A stretch of DNA of 64,000 nucleotides from Vibrio algivorus (GCF_002218005.2 NZ_AP018678.1:1240001-1304000), one strand, 5' to 3'. Positions 1-7,918 are shown, numbered from the stretch's first letter. A program made the numbers and translations. Notes: generated by a model from the letters alone, not told the origin.

Positions 1-848
1 TTCATAGCAATCTTCCAAAAGCCTATCTCACCTAACTCATCTAAAATCTCTTTGGTGTAATCTGCTTCACCGACACTTACACCACCTGATGTAATGACAA
101 CGTCCGCTTGAGATTGTGCTTGTTGAAAGGCTTGTCTAAGTTGTTCTTTATCGTCAGGAATGACACCGAGATCAATCGCTTCACAACCAAACTTTTCAAG
201 CATCACTTTGATGCCATAACGATTACTATCGTAAATTTCACCTGCTTTAAGTTTTGTACCTAATGGTTTTAATTCATCGCCAGTTGAAAAAAAGGCTACT
301 TTCGGCTTCTGGAATACCGAAACGCTTGGGATGCCTAGTGTGGCGATCATTGGGATATCACGAGATGTTAGCTTGTGACCTTTGGCTAAAACTAATGCAC
401 CTTGCTCGATGTCATCGCCGGTAGGTCGAATATTCTGTTGTAGCTTAACGGGTAGTGCTTGTGAGAAATTAACAAGATCGCCATTCGCTTCAGCTTGTTC
501 TTGCATTATCACGAGATCACAACCTTGTGGGATTTGCGCACCGGTCATGATTCTAATGCAAGTGCCTTGTGGCCAGTCGCCTTCAAATGGAATACCTGCA
601 AAGGATTTTCCTATTAATGGTAATTGTGTTGTCGATTCTAAGTCACTAGAACGCAATGCATATCCATCCATTGCCGAATTATCAAATGGTGGGACATTGA
701 TTGGTGAGTGAATGTCTTCGCTTAAAACATACCCAACTGCTTTATCAAGAGGTAAGTTTGTCACCAATGAAATTGGTGTGATGGATTCAAGCATCTTTGA
801 AATAGCAGTATCAATTGGCATTAAGCCTGGAGTGTCGCAGCAACCCAT
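1..848 (-). CDS. moeA: Molybdopterin molybdenumtransferase MoeA, 3' end outside the window
   Basis: MoeA inserts molybdate into adenylated molybdopterin, the last step of molybdenum cofactor synthesis in the cytoplasm. The minus-strand frame begins with ATG at 848 and stays open to the left edge, giving about 282 codons. The family is roughly 410 residues long, so the C-terminal third lies outside the window. Recognisable MoeA features are the early segment PPFDNSAMDGYAL around residues 60-72 and RIMTGAQIP around residues 103-111. It is divergent from folE with a repeat element between them, an arrangement I recall from other vibrios. The start is the first ATG of the open frame and gives the expected N-terminus. 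The msrP gene further along this window encodes an enzyme that needs this cofactor. The only defect is truncation by the window edge. Confidence 0.93.
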   Translation of the reverse strand, partial: MGCCDTPGLMPIDTAISKMLESITPISLVTNLPLDKAVGYVLSEDIHSPINVPPFDNSAMDGYALRSSDLESTTQLPLIGKSFAGIPFEGDWPQGTCIRIMTGAQIPQGCDLVIMQEQAEANGDLVNFSQALPVKLQQNIRPTGDDIEQGALVLAKGHKLTSRDIPMIATLGIPSVSVFQKPKVAFFSTGDELKPLGTKLKAGEIYDSNRYGIKVMLEKFGCEAIDLGVIPDDKEQLRQAFQQAQSQADVVITSGGVSVGEADYTKEILDELGEIGFWKIAM

Positions 849-890
849 ATACAATGTTCCTAATCATTTTCATCATTTAATGATGACTAT

Positions 891-1062
891 TATACCCAAG
901 TAACTTCAAGGTGCGAGTTTCAGTAAGAATAAAACAATCTGTAAGCTAGGAAAATTGAATATGAGCATAGTGATTCTATCTCTGTTCAATTTAGGGATGT
1001 ATTTTTTATTAATAACGAGTATCCTTTAAAGCCTTATATAGCTGAGAAGTTACTTGGGTATA
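891..1062. repeat. Dispersed TACCCAAGT-family repeat, intermediate-length copy
   Basis: The element is bounded by TATACCCAAGTAACTTC at its left end and GAAGTTACTTGGGTATA at its right end, a terminal inverted repeat. Its left part (GCGAGTTTCAG, AATAAAACAA, AAATTGAATATGA, TCAATTTA) matches the reverse complement of the right half of the long copies at 11147 and 26258. It lacks the CATCCAAACC arm of those copies. It fills the moeA-folE divergent intergenic region, so any promoter for either gene must lie within or beside it. Confidence 0.85.
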
Positions 1063-1097
1063 TATGCGAATCAAGTCCTTGAAACCGGAGAAATCAA

Positions 1098-1781
1098 ATG
1101 GCAAATTTGGAGACGCACGCAGTCGCTAATTCCGAGCTAAGTGAAGCGGCATTATTAGTTCAAAACGCATTGGCTAAGCGTGGCATTGAAACTCCTATGT
1201 ATCCGAATGATGTATCAAGAGAAGAGAAAAAAGAACGCATTGAATATCATATGCGTGAAATCCTCTCTTTACTTGAACTTGATCTTGCTGATGATAGCTT
1301 AGAAGAAACGCCGCGCCGTATTGCTAAAATGTACGTAGATGAGGTGTTTTCGGGCCTTGATTATAAAAACTTCCCTAAGATCACTGTGATTGAAAATAAA
1401 ATGTCTTGCAGTGAAATGGTACGAGTAAAAGACATTACCGTTACCAGTACTTGTGAACATCATTTAGTGACGATAGATGGTCAAGCTGCGGTCGCTTATA
1501 TTCCAAGAAGTAAAATTATTGGGCTATCTAAAATTAATCGTATCGTACGTTTTTTTGCACAGCGCCCACAAGTTCAAGAGCGTATGACTCAGCAAATTTT
1601 GGTTGCGCTGCAAGCCTTACTAGAAACTGATGATGTTGCAATCACTATGGATGCAACTCATTATTGTGTGAAATCACGTGGAGTGATGGACGCCACTAGT
1701 GTAACGACTACGACTGCTTTAGGTGGGATATTCAAATCAAACCCAGCTACACGCGCTGAGTTTTTACATGGTTTAAGATAA
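1098..1781 (+). CDS. folE: GTP cyclohydrolase I
   Basis: FolE converts GTP to 7,8-dihydroneopterin triphosphate and formate, the first step of folate synthesis and also the source of substrate for QueD, encoded at 40.7 kb. The 227-residue product closely resembles the E. coli enzyme. It has the zinc-ligand segment TSTCEHH near residues 116-122, the core IGLSKINRIVRFFAQRPQVQ near 141-160, and the second zinc cysteine in ATHYCVKSRG near 190. The C-terminal TTTTALGG segment is also present. The ATG at 1098 follows a CCGGAG ribosome-binding site and gives a full-length protein. A hairpin just after the gene (1829-1856) may terminate it. I see nothing unusual in the protein. Confidence 0.97.
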   Translation: MANLETHAVANSELSEAALLVQNALAKRGIETPMYPNDVSREEKKERIEYHMREILSLLELDLADDSLEETPRRIAKMYVDEVFSGLDYKNFPKITVIENKMSCSEMVRVKDITVTSTCEHHLVTIDGQAAVAYIPRSKIIGLSKINRIVRFFAQRPQVQERMTQQILVALQALLETDDVAITMDATHYCVKSRGVMDATSVTTTTALGGIFKSNPATRAEFLHGLR

Positions 1782-1828
1782 TTGATTCACTTAGCTTCAA
1801 TGCTAAAACCACTACCTTACATTTAAAC

Positions 1829-1856
1829 ACAAAGCCGCTATTTTTAGTGGCTTTGT
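1829..1856 (+). terminator. Hairpin after folE
   Basis: ACAAAGCC and GGCTTTGT flank an AT-rich loop, giving a stem of about 8-10 pairs 48 bases after the folE stop. The downstream T run is broken (CGTTTC), so efficiency is uncertain. The facing arfB gene ends 34 bases further on, so the hairpin may serve both strands. Confidence 0.55.
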
Positions 1857-1889
1857 CGTTTCTGTAACACAAGTAAAAGCTGTGCAGGG

Positions 1890-2303
1890 TTAAACATTTA
1901 CCTTGCCACGTAATTTCTTAGTTTGGCCACGCATGACTTTTTTATCTGTACGCTTGCGTTGAGAAGATTTCGATGGGGCAGTGGCTCGACGTACTTTATC
2001 CACTTTCGCAGCATCTAAAATCATCTGTTTTAAACGTTCGAGTGCATCTTCACGGTTTTTTTCTTGAGTTCGAAATTGCTGCGCTTTAATCACAATCACG
2101 CCATCAGTAGTGATCCGCTTATCTTTTAATTCGAGTAATCTTTGTTTGTAGAATTCTGGAAGCGATGATTTATTAATATCAAAGCGTAAATGAATTGCAG
2201 AGGAGACTTTGTTGACGTTCTGACCGCCAGCCCCTTGAGCTCTAATCGCCGTTAATTCTATTTCCCAGCTTCCTAGCTCGACATTATTGGATATTTTTAA
2301 CAT
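1890..2303 (-). CDS. arfB: Alternative ribosome-rescue factor ArfB (peptidyl-tRNA hydrolase YaeJ)
   Basis: ArfB releases nascent chains from ribosomes stalled on truncated mRNA. Its basic C-terminal tail enters the empty mRNA channel and its GGQ loop hydrolyses peptidyl-tRNA. The 137-residue product has AQGAGGQNVNKVSSAIHLRF near residues 22-41, with the catalytic GGQ at about 26-28. It ends in a strongly basic tail rich in Lys and Arg, including KKVMRGQTKKLRGK. Length and both regions match E. coli ArfB (about 140 residues). It lacks the additional domains of RF1 and RF2. It is convergent with folE and stands alone. The ATG at 2303 gives the normal N-terminus. Confidence 0.95.
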   Translation of the reverse strand: MLKISNNVELGSWEIELTAIRAQGAGGQNVNKVSSAIHLRFDINKSSLPEFYKQRLLELKDKRITTDGVIVIKAQQFRTQEKNREDALERLKQMILDAAKVDKVRRATAPSKSSQRKRTDKKVMRGQTKKLRGKVNV

Positions 2304-2379
2304 AAATTGACCATTAGCTCACAGATTTTGTGGATTTAGTTATCGAATTGTTAATTGCATCGGTGATATGCTTGCCTAA

Positions 2380-2426
2380 TATACCCAAGTGATTTCAAGA
2401 TGCGAGTTTCAGCAAAAATAAAACAA
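2380..2426 (+). repeat. Fragment of the TACCCAAGT repeat ending at a ribosome-binding site
   Basis: The sequence TATACCCAAGTGATTTCAAG followed by ATGCGAGTTTCAGC and AATAAAACAA matches the left end of the dispersed repeat. The match stops immediately before GAGAGG (2427-2432), the ribosome-binding site of the gene starting at 2438. No right-hand inverted end is present, so this is a solo end. It supplies most of the leader just upstream of the HAD gene. Confidence 0.75.
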
Positions 2427-2437
2427 GAGAGGCACGT

Positions 2438-3025
2438 ATGGCAGTAGATGTTTCTAGTTATAAAGGCTTAATTTTTGATATGGATGGCACCTTAATTGAT
2501 ACTATGCCTTCACATCTACTCGCATGGAAACAAACGGCGGAAGAATTCAATTTCCCGTTTGATGCTGAATGGATTCACAGCCTAGGTGGAATGCCCACTC
2601 AGAAAGTCGCATTGTTATTGAATGAACGATATCACATTGATATCAATCCTCAAAAGGTTGCTGAAATGAAAACCGGCTTGTTTGCTGGTTTGATTGAGGA
2701 TGCCAATATCATAAATTGTACTTATGACGTTCTAAAACAATTCTACGGTCAAAAAAAGCTGGCGATAGGAACGGGTAGTAATCAACAAAATGCGCTTCGT
2801 TTATTAGAACATAATAACTTATTGCCACTATTGGATACTGTCGTGACGGCTGCTGATGTTAAAAACCACAAACCCAATCCAGATACATTTTTATTAGCAG
2901 CAGAAAAATTAGGTTTATTACCTAGTGAGTGTGTCGTTTTTGAAGATACTGAGATAGGTCGACAGGCGGCTTTATCTGCAGGAATGGCATGCATAATGGT
3001 AGTTAATGGTCAGTTAGTCGCCTAA
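2438..3025 (+). CDS. HAD-family phosphatase, YqaB-like (fructose-1-phosphate type)
   Basis: This is a 195-residue HAD hydrolase that resembles E. coli YqaB over its full length. YqaB dephosphorylates small sugar phosphates such as fructose 1-phosphate and 6-phosphogluconate. Motif I is FDMDGTLIDT near residues 13-22, with the two catalytic aspartates. Motif II is around GTGS near 112-115. Motif III and IV residues are in KNHKPNPDTF and VVFEDTEIG. The first motif is followed by a helical cap of the beta-phosphoglucomutase type. ATG 2438 is preceded by GAGAGG at a 5-base spacing. The exact substrate cannot be read from the sequence. A second, different HAD phosphatase of this broad class lies at 7268-7918. 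Confidence 0.88.
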   Translation: MAVDVSSYKGLIFDMDGTLIDTMPSHLLAWKQTAEEFNFPFDAEWIHSLGGMPTQKVALLLNERYHIDINPQKVAEMKTGLFAGLIEDANIINCTYDVLKQFYGQKKLAIGTGSNQQNALRLLEHNNLLPLLDTVVTAADVKNHKPNPDTFLLAAEKLGLLPSECVVFEDTEIGRQAALSAGMACIMVVNGQLVA

Positions 3026-3099
3026 CGATGAATGCATTATTGAGGTGTTTGTCTACTTAGGTATACAATGACGTACTTTTAAAAAACTAGGTCAAAATA

Positions 3100-3348
3100 A
3101 TGAGCGATACTAATTCAACCCCAGCTTTACCTGATCACCTTTCTGGCAACCCTCGCAGCCCACATTATGTTGCGGAATGCTTTGAGCAACCAATCGGTAT
3201 CCGTCTTAATGGTAAAGAGCGCACTGATGTAGAAGAATACTGCGTTAGTGAAGGTTGGGTGAAAATTGCATCACCGAAATCAAAAGATCGTTTTGGTCAA
3301 CCAATGTTGATTAAACTAAAAGGCGAAGTTGAAGCTTTTTATAAGTAA
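3100..3348 (+). CDS. DUF3297 family protein
   Basis: The 82-residue product matches the small conserved DUF3297 family of proteobacteria, whose function is unknown to me. Characteristic stretches are PDHLSGNPRSPHY near residues 11-23, GIRLNGKERTDVEEYCVSEG near 33-52 and the C-terminal LKGEVEAFYK. There is no signal peptide or membrane segment, so a cytoplasmic protein is likely. It follows the YqaB-like gene by 74 bases on the same strand and is closed by a strong terminator at 3364-3398. Family assignment is firm; no role is inferred. Confidence 0.88.
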   Translation: MSDTNSTPALPDHLSGNPRSPHYVAECFEQPIGIRLNGKERTDVEEYCVSEGWVKIASPKSKDRFGQPMLIKLKGEVEAFYK

Positions 3349-3363
3349 TGCACTCTAGAATTG

Positions 3364-3398
3364 AAAAATGCAATACAGGAGACTGTATTGCATTTTTT
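3364..3398 (+). terminator. Rho-independent terminator after the DUF3297 gene
   Basis: AAAATGCAATACAG, the loop GAGAC and CTGTATTGCATTTT form a near-perfect 14-pair stem followed by T residues. The A-rich left arm would also give a U run on the opposite strand, so it can act bidirectionally with the facing FKBP gene. Confidence 0.9.
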
Positions 3399-3415
3399 GT
3401 ATCTGAAATAAGAGA

Positions 3416-3889
3416 TTAATCTAAGATCTCAAGTAACTCGACATCAAAAATTAATGTCGCTCCCGCTGGAATTGGACCGGAGCCACTTTTTCCATAAGCG
3501 ATATCGTAAGGAATAAATAGGCGAACCTTTTCACCTTCTACCATCAGTTGTAAACCTTCTTGCCAACCTTTGATTACTTGATTAAGTTTAAAACTGATTG
3601 GTTCACCGCGCTTATAAGAGCTATCAAATTCGGTGCCATCTAACAACGTACCTTGATAATGAACTTTAACTTGACTCGTTGCAGTAGGGTGAGCGGTGCC
3701 GTTTCCTTCTTTTAATACTAGATACTGCAAGCCACTCTCGGTTTGAATAACACCTTCACGTTGGTTATTTTCCGCTAAAAATTGCTTACCTTTTTCAATA
3801 TTCACAACGGCAAGTTTTTGATTATTGATGTTGCGGTAAATGAAGAATGCAACAAGCAATAGAACGATAATAGGAAGTATGATCTTCAC
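3416..3889 (-). CDS. Membrane-anchored FKBP-type peptidyl-prolyl isomerase
   Basis: The 157-residue product has an N-terminal hydrophobic segment (residues 3-18, IILPIIVLLLVAFFIY) that probably anchors it in the inner membrane with the rest in the periplasm. Residues about 65-157 form a complete FKBP domain, with VKVHYQGTLLDGTEFDSSY, VIKGWQEGLQLM, FIPYDIAYG and IPAGATLIFDVELL. These cover the usual substrate-binding aromatic and Tyr/Asp positions. Such proteins catalyse cis-trans isomerisation of proline bonds during folding. The gene lies 9 bases downstream of the DsbA-like gene on the same strand, so the two probably form a periplasmic folding operon. It is shorter than FkpA and lacks its dimerisation domain, so FklB or FkpA symbols are not justified. 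Confidence 0.9.
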   Translation of the reverse strand: MKIILPIIVLLLVAFFIYRNINNQKLAVVNIEKGKQFLAENNQREGVIQTESGLQYLVLKEGNGTAHPTATSQVKVHYQGTLLDGTEFDSSYKRGEPISFKLNQVIKGWQEGLQLMVEGEKVRLFIPYDIAYGKSGSGPIPAGATLIFDVELLEILD

Positions 3890-3898
3890 GTTAGTCCC

Positions 3899-4525
3899 TT
3901 AAGGTTGTTTGAGTAGAAAGTTAATGGTGTGTGCGATTTCGTTGATATCTTGATGACCGCCAACTAGCACTTCATATTTACCGTTAACAATGAAGGTTGG
4001 TACTGAATTAAACCCACCTTGTTTGCTGATTTCCATTGCTTGATCTAAATAACGGAATAGAGCTTTTTGCTGTAAGTCATCAAAGCTATAAGGGCTAATC
4101 ATATGGCGAGAGGTAAATACTTGTTCAATAGCCTGTTTTTGTTGTGAAATTGTTGAGCCTTCACCTAGTTGAATCGCTGAAAATAAATCTTTCATCATCG
4201 CTTCATCAGGCTTGTGATTCAATTGCATTACCGCTGCATAATAAATTAATGCAGCCACTTGCGCTTGATCGTTAAAGGTTACGTGTACTTTGCCAATGTC
4301 TTGGCCAGTTAATTTCTCTAGTTCAGGTAAAGAAGCTTCCATATTTCGGCAATGACCACAAGTCAAAGAAAAGACTTCGGTAACGGGGCTAACTTCAGGT
4401 TGCGTTAATGTTGTTGTGAGTTGTTGATATTGCTCACCTTGCTTAGGGGTGTCGGAGTCAGAACATCCGGCAATAAAAAAGGCGGTAACAGTCAGTAAAA
4501 TGATGTTTTTTAATATGTTTAACAT
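3899..4525 (-). CDS. DsbA-family thiol:disulfide oxidoreductase, predicted lipoprotein
   Basis: The 208-residue protein starts with a lipoprotein signal peptide ending in FFIAGC, with the lipid cysteine at residue 21. A thioredoxin-fold DsbA domain follows. The redox centre is FSLTCGHC at residues 53-59 (Cys56 and Cys59), and the cis-proline loop is in NSVPTFIVNG near 175-184. Known DsbA proteins have CPHC; here the dipeptide is GH. The alpha-helical insert typical of DsbA lies between the two motifs. A role in disulfide formation or reduction at the membrane is inferred, and direction cannot be told from the sequence. It precedes the FKBP gene on the same strand with a 9-base gap, suggesting co-transcription. 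Confidence 0.88.
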   Translation of the reverse strand: MLNILKNIILLTVTAFFIAGCSDSDTPKQGEQYQQLTTTLTQPEVSPVTEVFSLTCGHCRNMEASLPELEKLTGQDIGKVHVTFNDQAQVAALIYYAAVMQLNHKPDEAMMKDLFSAIQLGEGSTISQQKQAIEQVFTSRHMISPYSFDDLQQKALFRYLDQAMEISKQGGFNSVPTFIVNGKYEVLVGGHQDINEIAHTINFLLKQP

Positions 4526-4721
4526 GATGTTCTTCAGTGTTAGGTTAGGTGAATAGATAAAAATTAACTACGTAAAATATAGAACTTGTAAGATATGAAA
4601 AGTTCCAGCATAAGTAAAACTTCTTTTGTATCAATGTGTTCTTAAACGATATAAAAACATACAAATCAACTAGAGCTTAGCGTAAACTGAACCATAATAC
4701 CTATGGATTTGGTTGAATTTT

Positions 4722-5753
4722 ATGAATAAAAAAATTTTCAATATGGAACGAAAATTAAGTCATTTACTTTCTTTAAGTATCTTTTCTTTGTGTGGATTTT
4801 CCTCTTTACTTCATGCACAAGAAACGACTCCCATCTCCCCATATATCATCAATGGTAATACGGTTTTAACTACATCATTTCCTTATATGGGAGTATTAAT
4901 CACAGACAATGTGACCGATAACAAACGTACGGTAACTCGCTTTTGTGGTGGTACCTTACTTAATGAGCAATATGTGTTAACCGCTGCGCATTGCCTATAT
5001 TCAGATAACCCATCCAAGTTTAAAAATTTAGCGGTGGTTTTCAATGTTAACAATGTTGATGATGATATTTTTAACCAAGAAAATACCTATGCAGCAAAGG
5101 AGGTGTATTATCATGATGACTACACCACAACAACTTTTCAAAATGATATCGCTATTATTAAATTGATATCTACCGTTCCTGAAAGCGTTGTATCTTCAGC
5201 TGATTATGTGAAAACAGCCGTGAATGAAAACTACCGTATGGATGGCCAATTATTTACCGCTATTGGTTATGGAAAAACAGGTCCACAGGCTGACAGTGCT
5301 AATTCCTTACAAGAGGTTCAAATTGAATATTTACAGCCTGATCAATGTGAACAGAATTTTGATATTTCTGATAAACAAATTTGTGTAATTGGTGAAGAAA
5401 AAAACAGTTTGCACTCTGGTGTCTGTGGTGGGGATTCTGGCGGGCCATTATTATATGAAGAAAAGGGGCAACAGTACCAAGCTGGCATTGTGAGTTATGG
5501 GCCTAAAGAATGTGGAGACCTTAATGTAGCGGTTCAAAGCGTTTACACTGAAGTTTATGATTATGCTGACTGGGTAGCCAACGTACTAAATGGTAGTGAA
5601 ATACCTAAATTTGATGTAACTAAACTGGAAGAAGATGATAACGAAGCTAATTCTTCCGAAGGAAGTAGTGGTGGTGGAACGATAAACTTAGCTTGGTTAG
5701 CTGTGTTGCTATCATTGCTTGTCTTTAGAAAGAAAACGAGTACAAAGTTTTGA
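4722..5753 (+). CDS. Secreted trypsin-like serine protease with GlyGly-CTERM tail
   Basis: This is a chymotrypsin-fold (S1) protease with a signal peptide ending near SLLHAQ. The catalytic triad is visible as LTAAHC (His near residue 90), QNDIAIIKL (Asp) and CGGDSGGPLL (Ser near 240). The C-terminus has an acidic low-complexity linker, then SSGGG, a hydrophobic segment and RKK. This is the GlyGly-CTERM signal, known to be cut by rhombosortase and linked to type II secretion in vibrios. I therefore expect export, processing and release or surface attachment. The start is placed at ATG 4722; an upstream in-frame TTG at 4713 and a later ATG at 4743 are possible. No clear ribosome-binding site decides among them. 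A strong terminator follows. Confidence 0.93.
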   Translation: MNKKIFNMERKLSHLLSLSIFSLCGFSSLLHAQETTPISPYIINGNTVLTTSFPYMGVLITDNVTDNKRTVTRFCGGTLLNEQYVLTAAHCLYSDNPSKFKNLAVVFNVNNVDDDIFNQENTYAAKEVYYHDDYTTTTFQNDIAIIKLISTVPESVVSSADYVKTAVNENYRMDGQLFTAIGYGKTGPQADSANSLQEVQIEYLQPDQCEQNFDISDKQICVIGEEKNSLHSGVCGGDSGGPLLYEEKGQQYQAGIVSYGPKECGDLNVAVQSVYTEVYDYADWVANVLNGSEIPKFDVTKLEEDDNEANSSEGSSGGGTINLAWLAVLLSLLVFRKKTSTKF

Positions 5754-5754
5754 T

Positions 5755-5795
5755 AAAAAAGCAGCGAATAGCTTTATGTTATTCGCTGCTTTTTA
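5755..5795 (+). terminator. Terminator after the secreted protease
   Basis: AAAAGCAGCGAATA and TATTCGCTGCTTTT form a long stem around a 9-base loop, 2 bases after the stop codon region, followed by a T run. The A-rich left arm suggests it also works for the convergent creA gene. Confidence 0.92.
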
Positions 5796-5817
5796 ACAAA
5801 TCTTTAGATTTAAAGTT

Positions 5818-6318
5818 TTAGCTGTTATTTTGGTTCGCTATTTTTTCTGCTTCAATTTGTTCTGGGGTTTTGTAAGCTTTGGTATTCCAAAGAGGTACCG
5901 TTGATAAGCTATGTTTGTAACTACCTTGAATTTCTTTGGTACTGTATGAAAGGTATAACAAGGTTTGCGAGCCTTGGTCATAAATTCTACGGATTTTCAA
6001 AGTCTTGAATAAAACACTTTTCGATTTCTTAAATACCACTTCACCGGATTTAGATTTATCAATCTCAGCAATCATTTCAGGTGTTATTTCACCTGTTTGA
6101 CGACATGAAATGCCCATATCAGAAGGGTCGGCAAAGTCTAAATTCGCCTCTACATTAGAAATATGGCAAGTAACGCCAGTCACAATAGGATCAGATAACA
6201 CTTCAATCTTAATGTCTTTAGTGGTGAATATCCCCAAAGAGACATCTCCCACTTCATTTTTATCACAAGCAGTAAGTGACAGTGTAATGGAAGATAAAAG
6301 TACAAGTTTTTTTATCAT
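5818..6318 (-). CDS. creA: CreA family protein
   Basis: The 166-residue product matches the conserved CreA family found in many proteobacteria, of unknown biochemical function. It has a short signal peptide with a lipobox-like LTAC ending at residue 18. Next come the family segments GDVSLGIFTTKDIKIEVLSD near 24-43, VTGVTCHIS and DPSDMGISCRQTG, and the tail around VPLWNTKAY. The two internal cysteines probably pair. The family is predicted to be periplasmic; the terminal Cys suggests a lipoprotein, although CreA of E. coli is usually described simply as exported. It is a single-gene unit convergent with the protease. The ATG at 6318 is the natural start. Confidence 0.9.
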   Translation of the reverse strand: MIKKLVLLSSITLSLTACDKNEVGDVSLGIFTTKDIKIEVLSDPIVTGVTCHISNVEANLDFADPSDMGISCRQTGEITPEMIAEIDKSKSGEVVFKKSKSVLFKTLKIRRIYDQGSQTLLYLSYSTKEIQGSYKHSLSTVPLWNTKAYKTPEQIEAEKIANQNNS

Positions 6319-6362
6319 GTTCCTTTCCTTTGGAATAAATCAGTAAATATTGAATATCGATT

Positions 6363-6404
6363 TATACCCAAGTGAATTCTGCGTCTTGAAGTTACTTGGG
6401 TATA
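6363..6404. repeat. Minimal 42-base copy of the TACCCAAGT repeat
   Basis: The sequence is TATACCCAAGTGAATTC followed by TGCGTCTTGAAGTTACTTGG and GTATA, which is essentially only the two terminal inverted ends brought together. It appears to be a deletion derivative of the longer copies at 11147-11410 and 26258-26524. It lies in the creA promoter region. Confidence 0.8.
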
Positions 6405-6474
6405 GAATGCTTAAAGTTTAACATAAGCCATCAATACTAATGAAAATAAATTCAATGATTTGGTGAATTCACTC

Positions 6475-6608
6475 GTTATGTGTATTGCCTATAGGCAAGT
6501 TCGCAATCACTAGCCGCCAGCAAGCTGAGCTGTTAGGATGACATCACTCGTACGGCTAAAATCGTACTCACGTATTCAAAGCGGCAATAAATGTCGCTGA
6601 GGTAAAGT
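6475..6608 (+). other. Unusual GC-richer leader with hairpins before the 6609 gene
   Basis: This intergenic stretch is richer in G and C than its surroundings. It contains the palindrome TGCCTATAGGCA (6487-6498), an AGCCG/CGGCT pair, and a hairpin AGCGGCA-ATAAA-TGTCGCT. That hairpin sits immediately before GAGGTAAAGT and the ATG of the next gene. It does not match the two repeat families in this window. It could be a structured 5' leader or a decayed repeat. I assign no function. Confidence 0.4.
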
Positions 6609-7136
6609 ATGCAGTCTCAAATCGATAGTTATATTTCGGCTAAAAACCATTGGTTGTCTCAGCAAGTGGACGTCGAATATCCGACACCAGAAAGCCTAAT
6701 GGGACGCAAGCTGTATTTAGAAACAGAACAAGATGTGAAATATAGTGTGTCTGAGATTGAATCATTGCTGAATAACAAAGTAGGACTAAATGTCATTGAA
6801 GTGGATTTTCATCGATTAACTATTTTATTTGCAGTTCTTCAAGCATCGCATCTTTCTGATAAGCCAGATAATCAAAACCTTATCATCGAGTTTCTTACAC
6901 AAATTATCCTCGATAATGAATATCAACTCTTCCTAGGGTTTGATGGTGGGGAAGCCGTTTCAGCCTTGATTTGTAAGATTGATCTAGATGATCGTCTCGC
7001 GGTTTTAACGGATATTGTCATTTCAAAAAAAGCTCAAAATTTATTTAAAACGTCAGATTTTGCATCAGATGTTTTGCAGCATTTAATATCCAAATCACTG
7101 ATAATACATAAGGTTATTCATCCTAGTTGGGTATAA
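6609..7136 (+). CDS. Hypothetical protein, 175 residues
   Basis: I do not recognise this protein. It is acidic, has no signal peptide or membrane segment, and is probably cytoplasmic. It appears to have a helical N-terminal part followed by a mixed region in which LFLGFDGGEAVSALICKIDL (residues about 113-132) looks like paired beta strands. That is vaguely like a GNAT-fold core, but no acetyl-CoA-binding loop (Q/R-x-x-G-x-G/A) is visible. The frame is open and well spaced, with GAGGTAAAGT before the ATG, and codon use resembles the neighbours, so I accept it as a gene. The leader upstream is unusual (6475-6608). It stands between creA, which is divergent, and a YieH-like phosphatase 131 bases downstream. 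Confidence 0.75.
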   Translation: MQSQIDSYISAKNHWLSQQVDVEYPTPESLMGRKLYLETEQDVKYSVSEIESLLNNKVGLNVIEVDFHRLTILFAVLQASHLSDKPDNQNLIIEFLTQIILDNEYQLFLGFDGGEAVSALICKIDLDDRLAVLTDIVISKKAQNLFKTSDFASDVLQHLISKSLIIHKVIHPSWV

Positions 7137-7267
7137 ATAGTGATCTTGTTATAATTTTTAAATTTTAATTCTGTTTGAGATAACACAAAATTTAATTGCT
7201 TCTGTCCTTTTCTAGATAAACATCGACACTGAATATATCGGAATGAACGTATAGGTGTGGTGCGGCG

Positions 7268-7918
7268 ATGGATACGGATAAAATAAAATGTGTCATCTTT
7301 GACTGTGATGGAACTTTAGTCGACAGTGAGAGTTTATGCTGCCAAGCGCTCGTAAATGTGTTTGCAAGTTACGGAGCTGATATTAACTTTGAACAATGTA
7401 TGAACAATTTTCAAGGTGGGAAAATGTTCGATATATTGAACGAAACCAGCCAAGCTGCTGGTTTAAGTATTCCAATGGAAGTGCTAGAGCCTAAATATCG
7501 TGAACAAGTAAAGCAACTTTTTGATGAACAACTTCAACCTATTCCACATGCAAAACAGACCGTTGAGCATTTGATTCAAAAAGGCATTGCAGTGTGTGTG
7601 GCTTCTAATGGACCGCAAAGTAAAATGCAACATTCCCTTGCGTTGACAGGAATGCTACCGCTTTTTGAAAACAAAATTTTTAGTGCTTTTGATATTAATA
7701 GCTGGAAACCAGAACCTGATTTATTACTATTTGCTGCTATGCAAATGGGATTTTTGCTTGAAGAATGTATGTTTGTTGATGATACCGAGAATGGCATATA
7801 CGCTGGTATTAATGCAGGATTGAAGACGATTTATTATTCTCCCGTTGGTAGTGATATAGACGATCCACAAGTGACAACGGTCAAGTGCCTAACTGAATTA
7901 CACCGATGGTTTAGTTAA
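7268..7918 (+). CDS. HAD-family phosphatase, YieH-like (6-phosphogluconate type)
   Basis: The 216-residue protein aligns along its length with E. coli YieH, a HAD phosphatase active on 6-phosphogluconate and similar compounds. Motif I is IFDCDGTLVDS near residues 10-20. The motif II Ser/Asn region is VASNGPQSKMQHS near 111-123. The motif III lysine is in SWKPEPDLL near 144-152. Motif IV is MFVDDTENG near 165-174. The cap domain between motifs I and II is of the helical phosphonatase or phosphoglucomutase kind. The ATG at 7268 follows a weak AGGTGTGG sequence. It shows only family-level similarity to the product of 2438-3025, so this is not a recent duplication. The natural substrate is inferred from E. 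coli only. Confidence 0.87.
   Translation: MDTDKIKCVIFDCDGTLVDSESLCCQALVNVFASYGADINFEQCMNNFQGGKMFDILNETSQAAGLSIPMEVLEPKYREQVKQLFDEQLQPIPHAKQTVEHLIQKGIAVCVASNGPQSKMQHSLALTGMLPLFENKIFSAFDINSWKPEPDLLLFAAMQMGFLLEECMFVDDTENGIYAGINAGLKTIYYSPVGSDIDDPQVTTVKCLTELHRWFS

Noticed and set aside
382..903. Two plus-strand frames opposite moeA
   Set aside because: They lie antisense to conserved MoeA coding sequence, and their products are not recognisable.
6609..7136. GNAT acetyltransferase call for the unknown protein
   Set aside because: One stretch resembles paired strands, but no acetyl-CoA loop is visible, so I left it unnamed.
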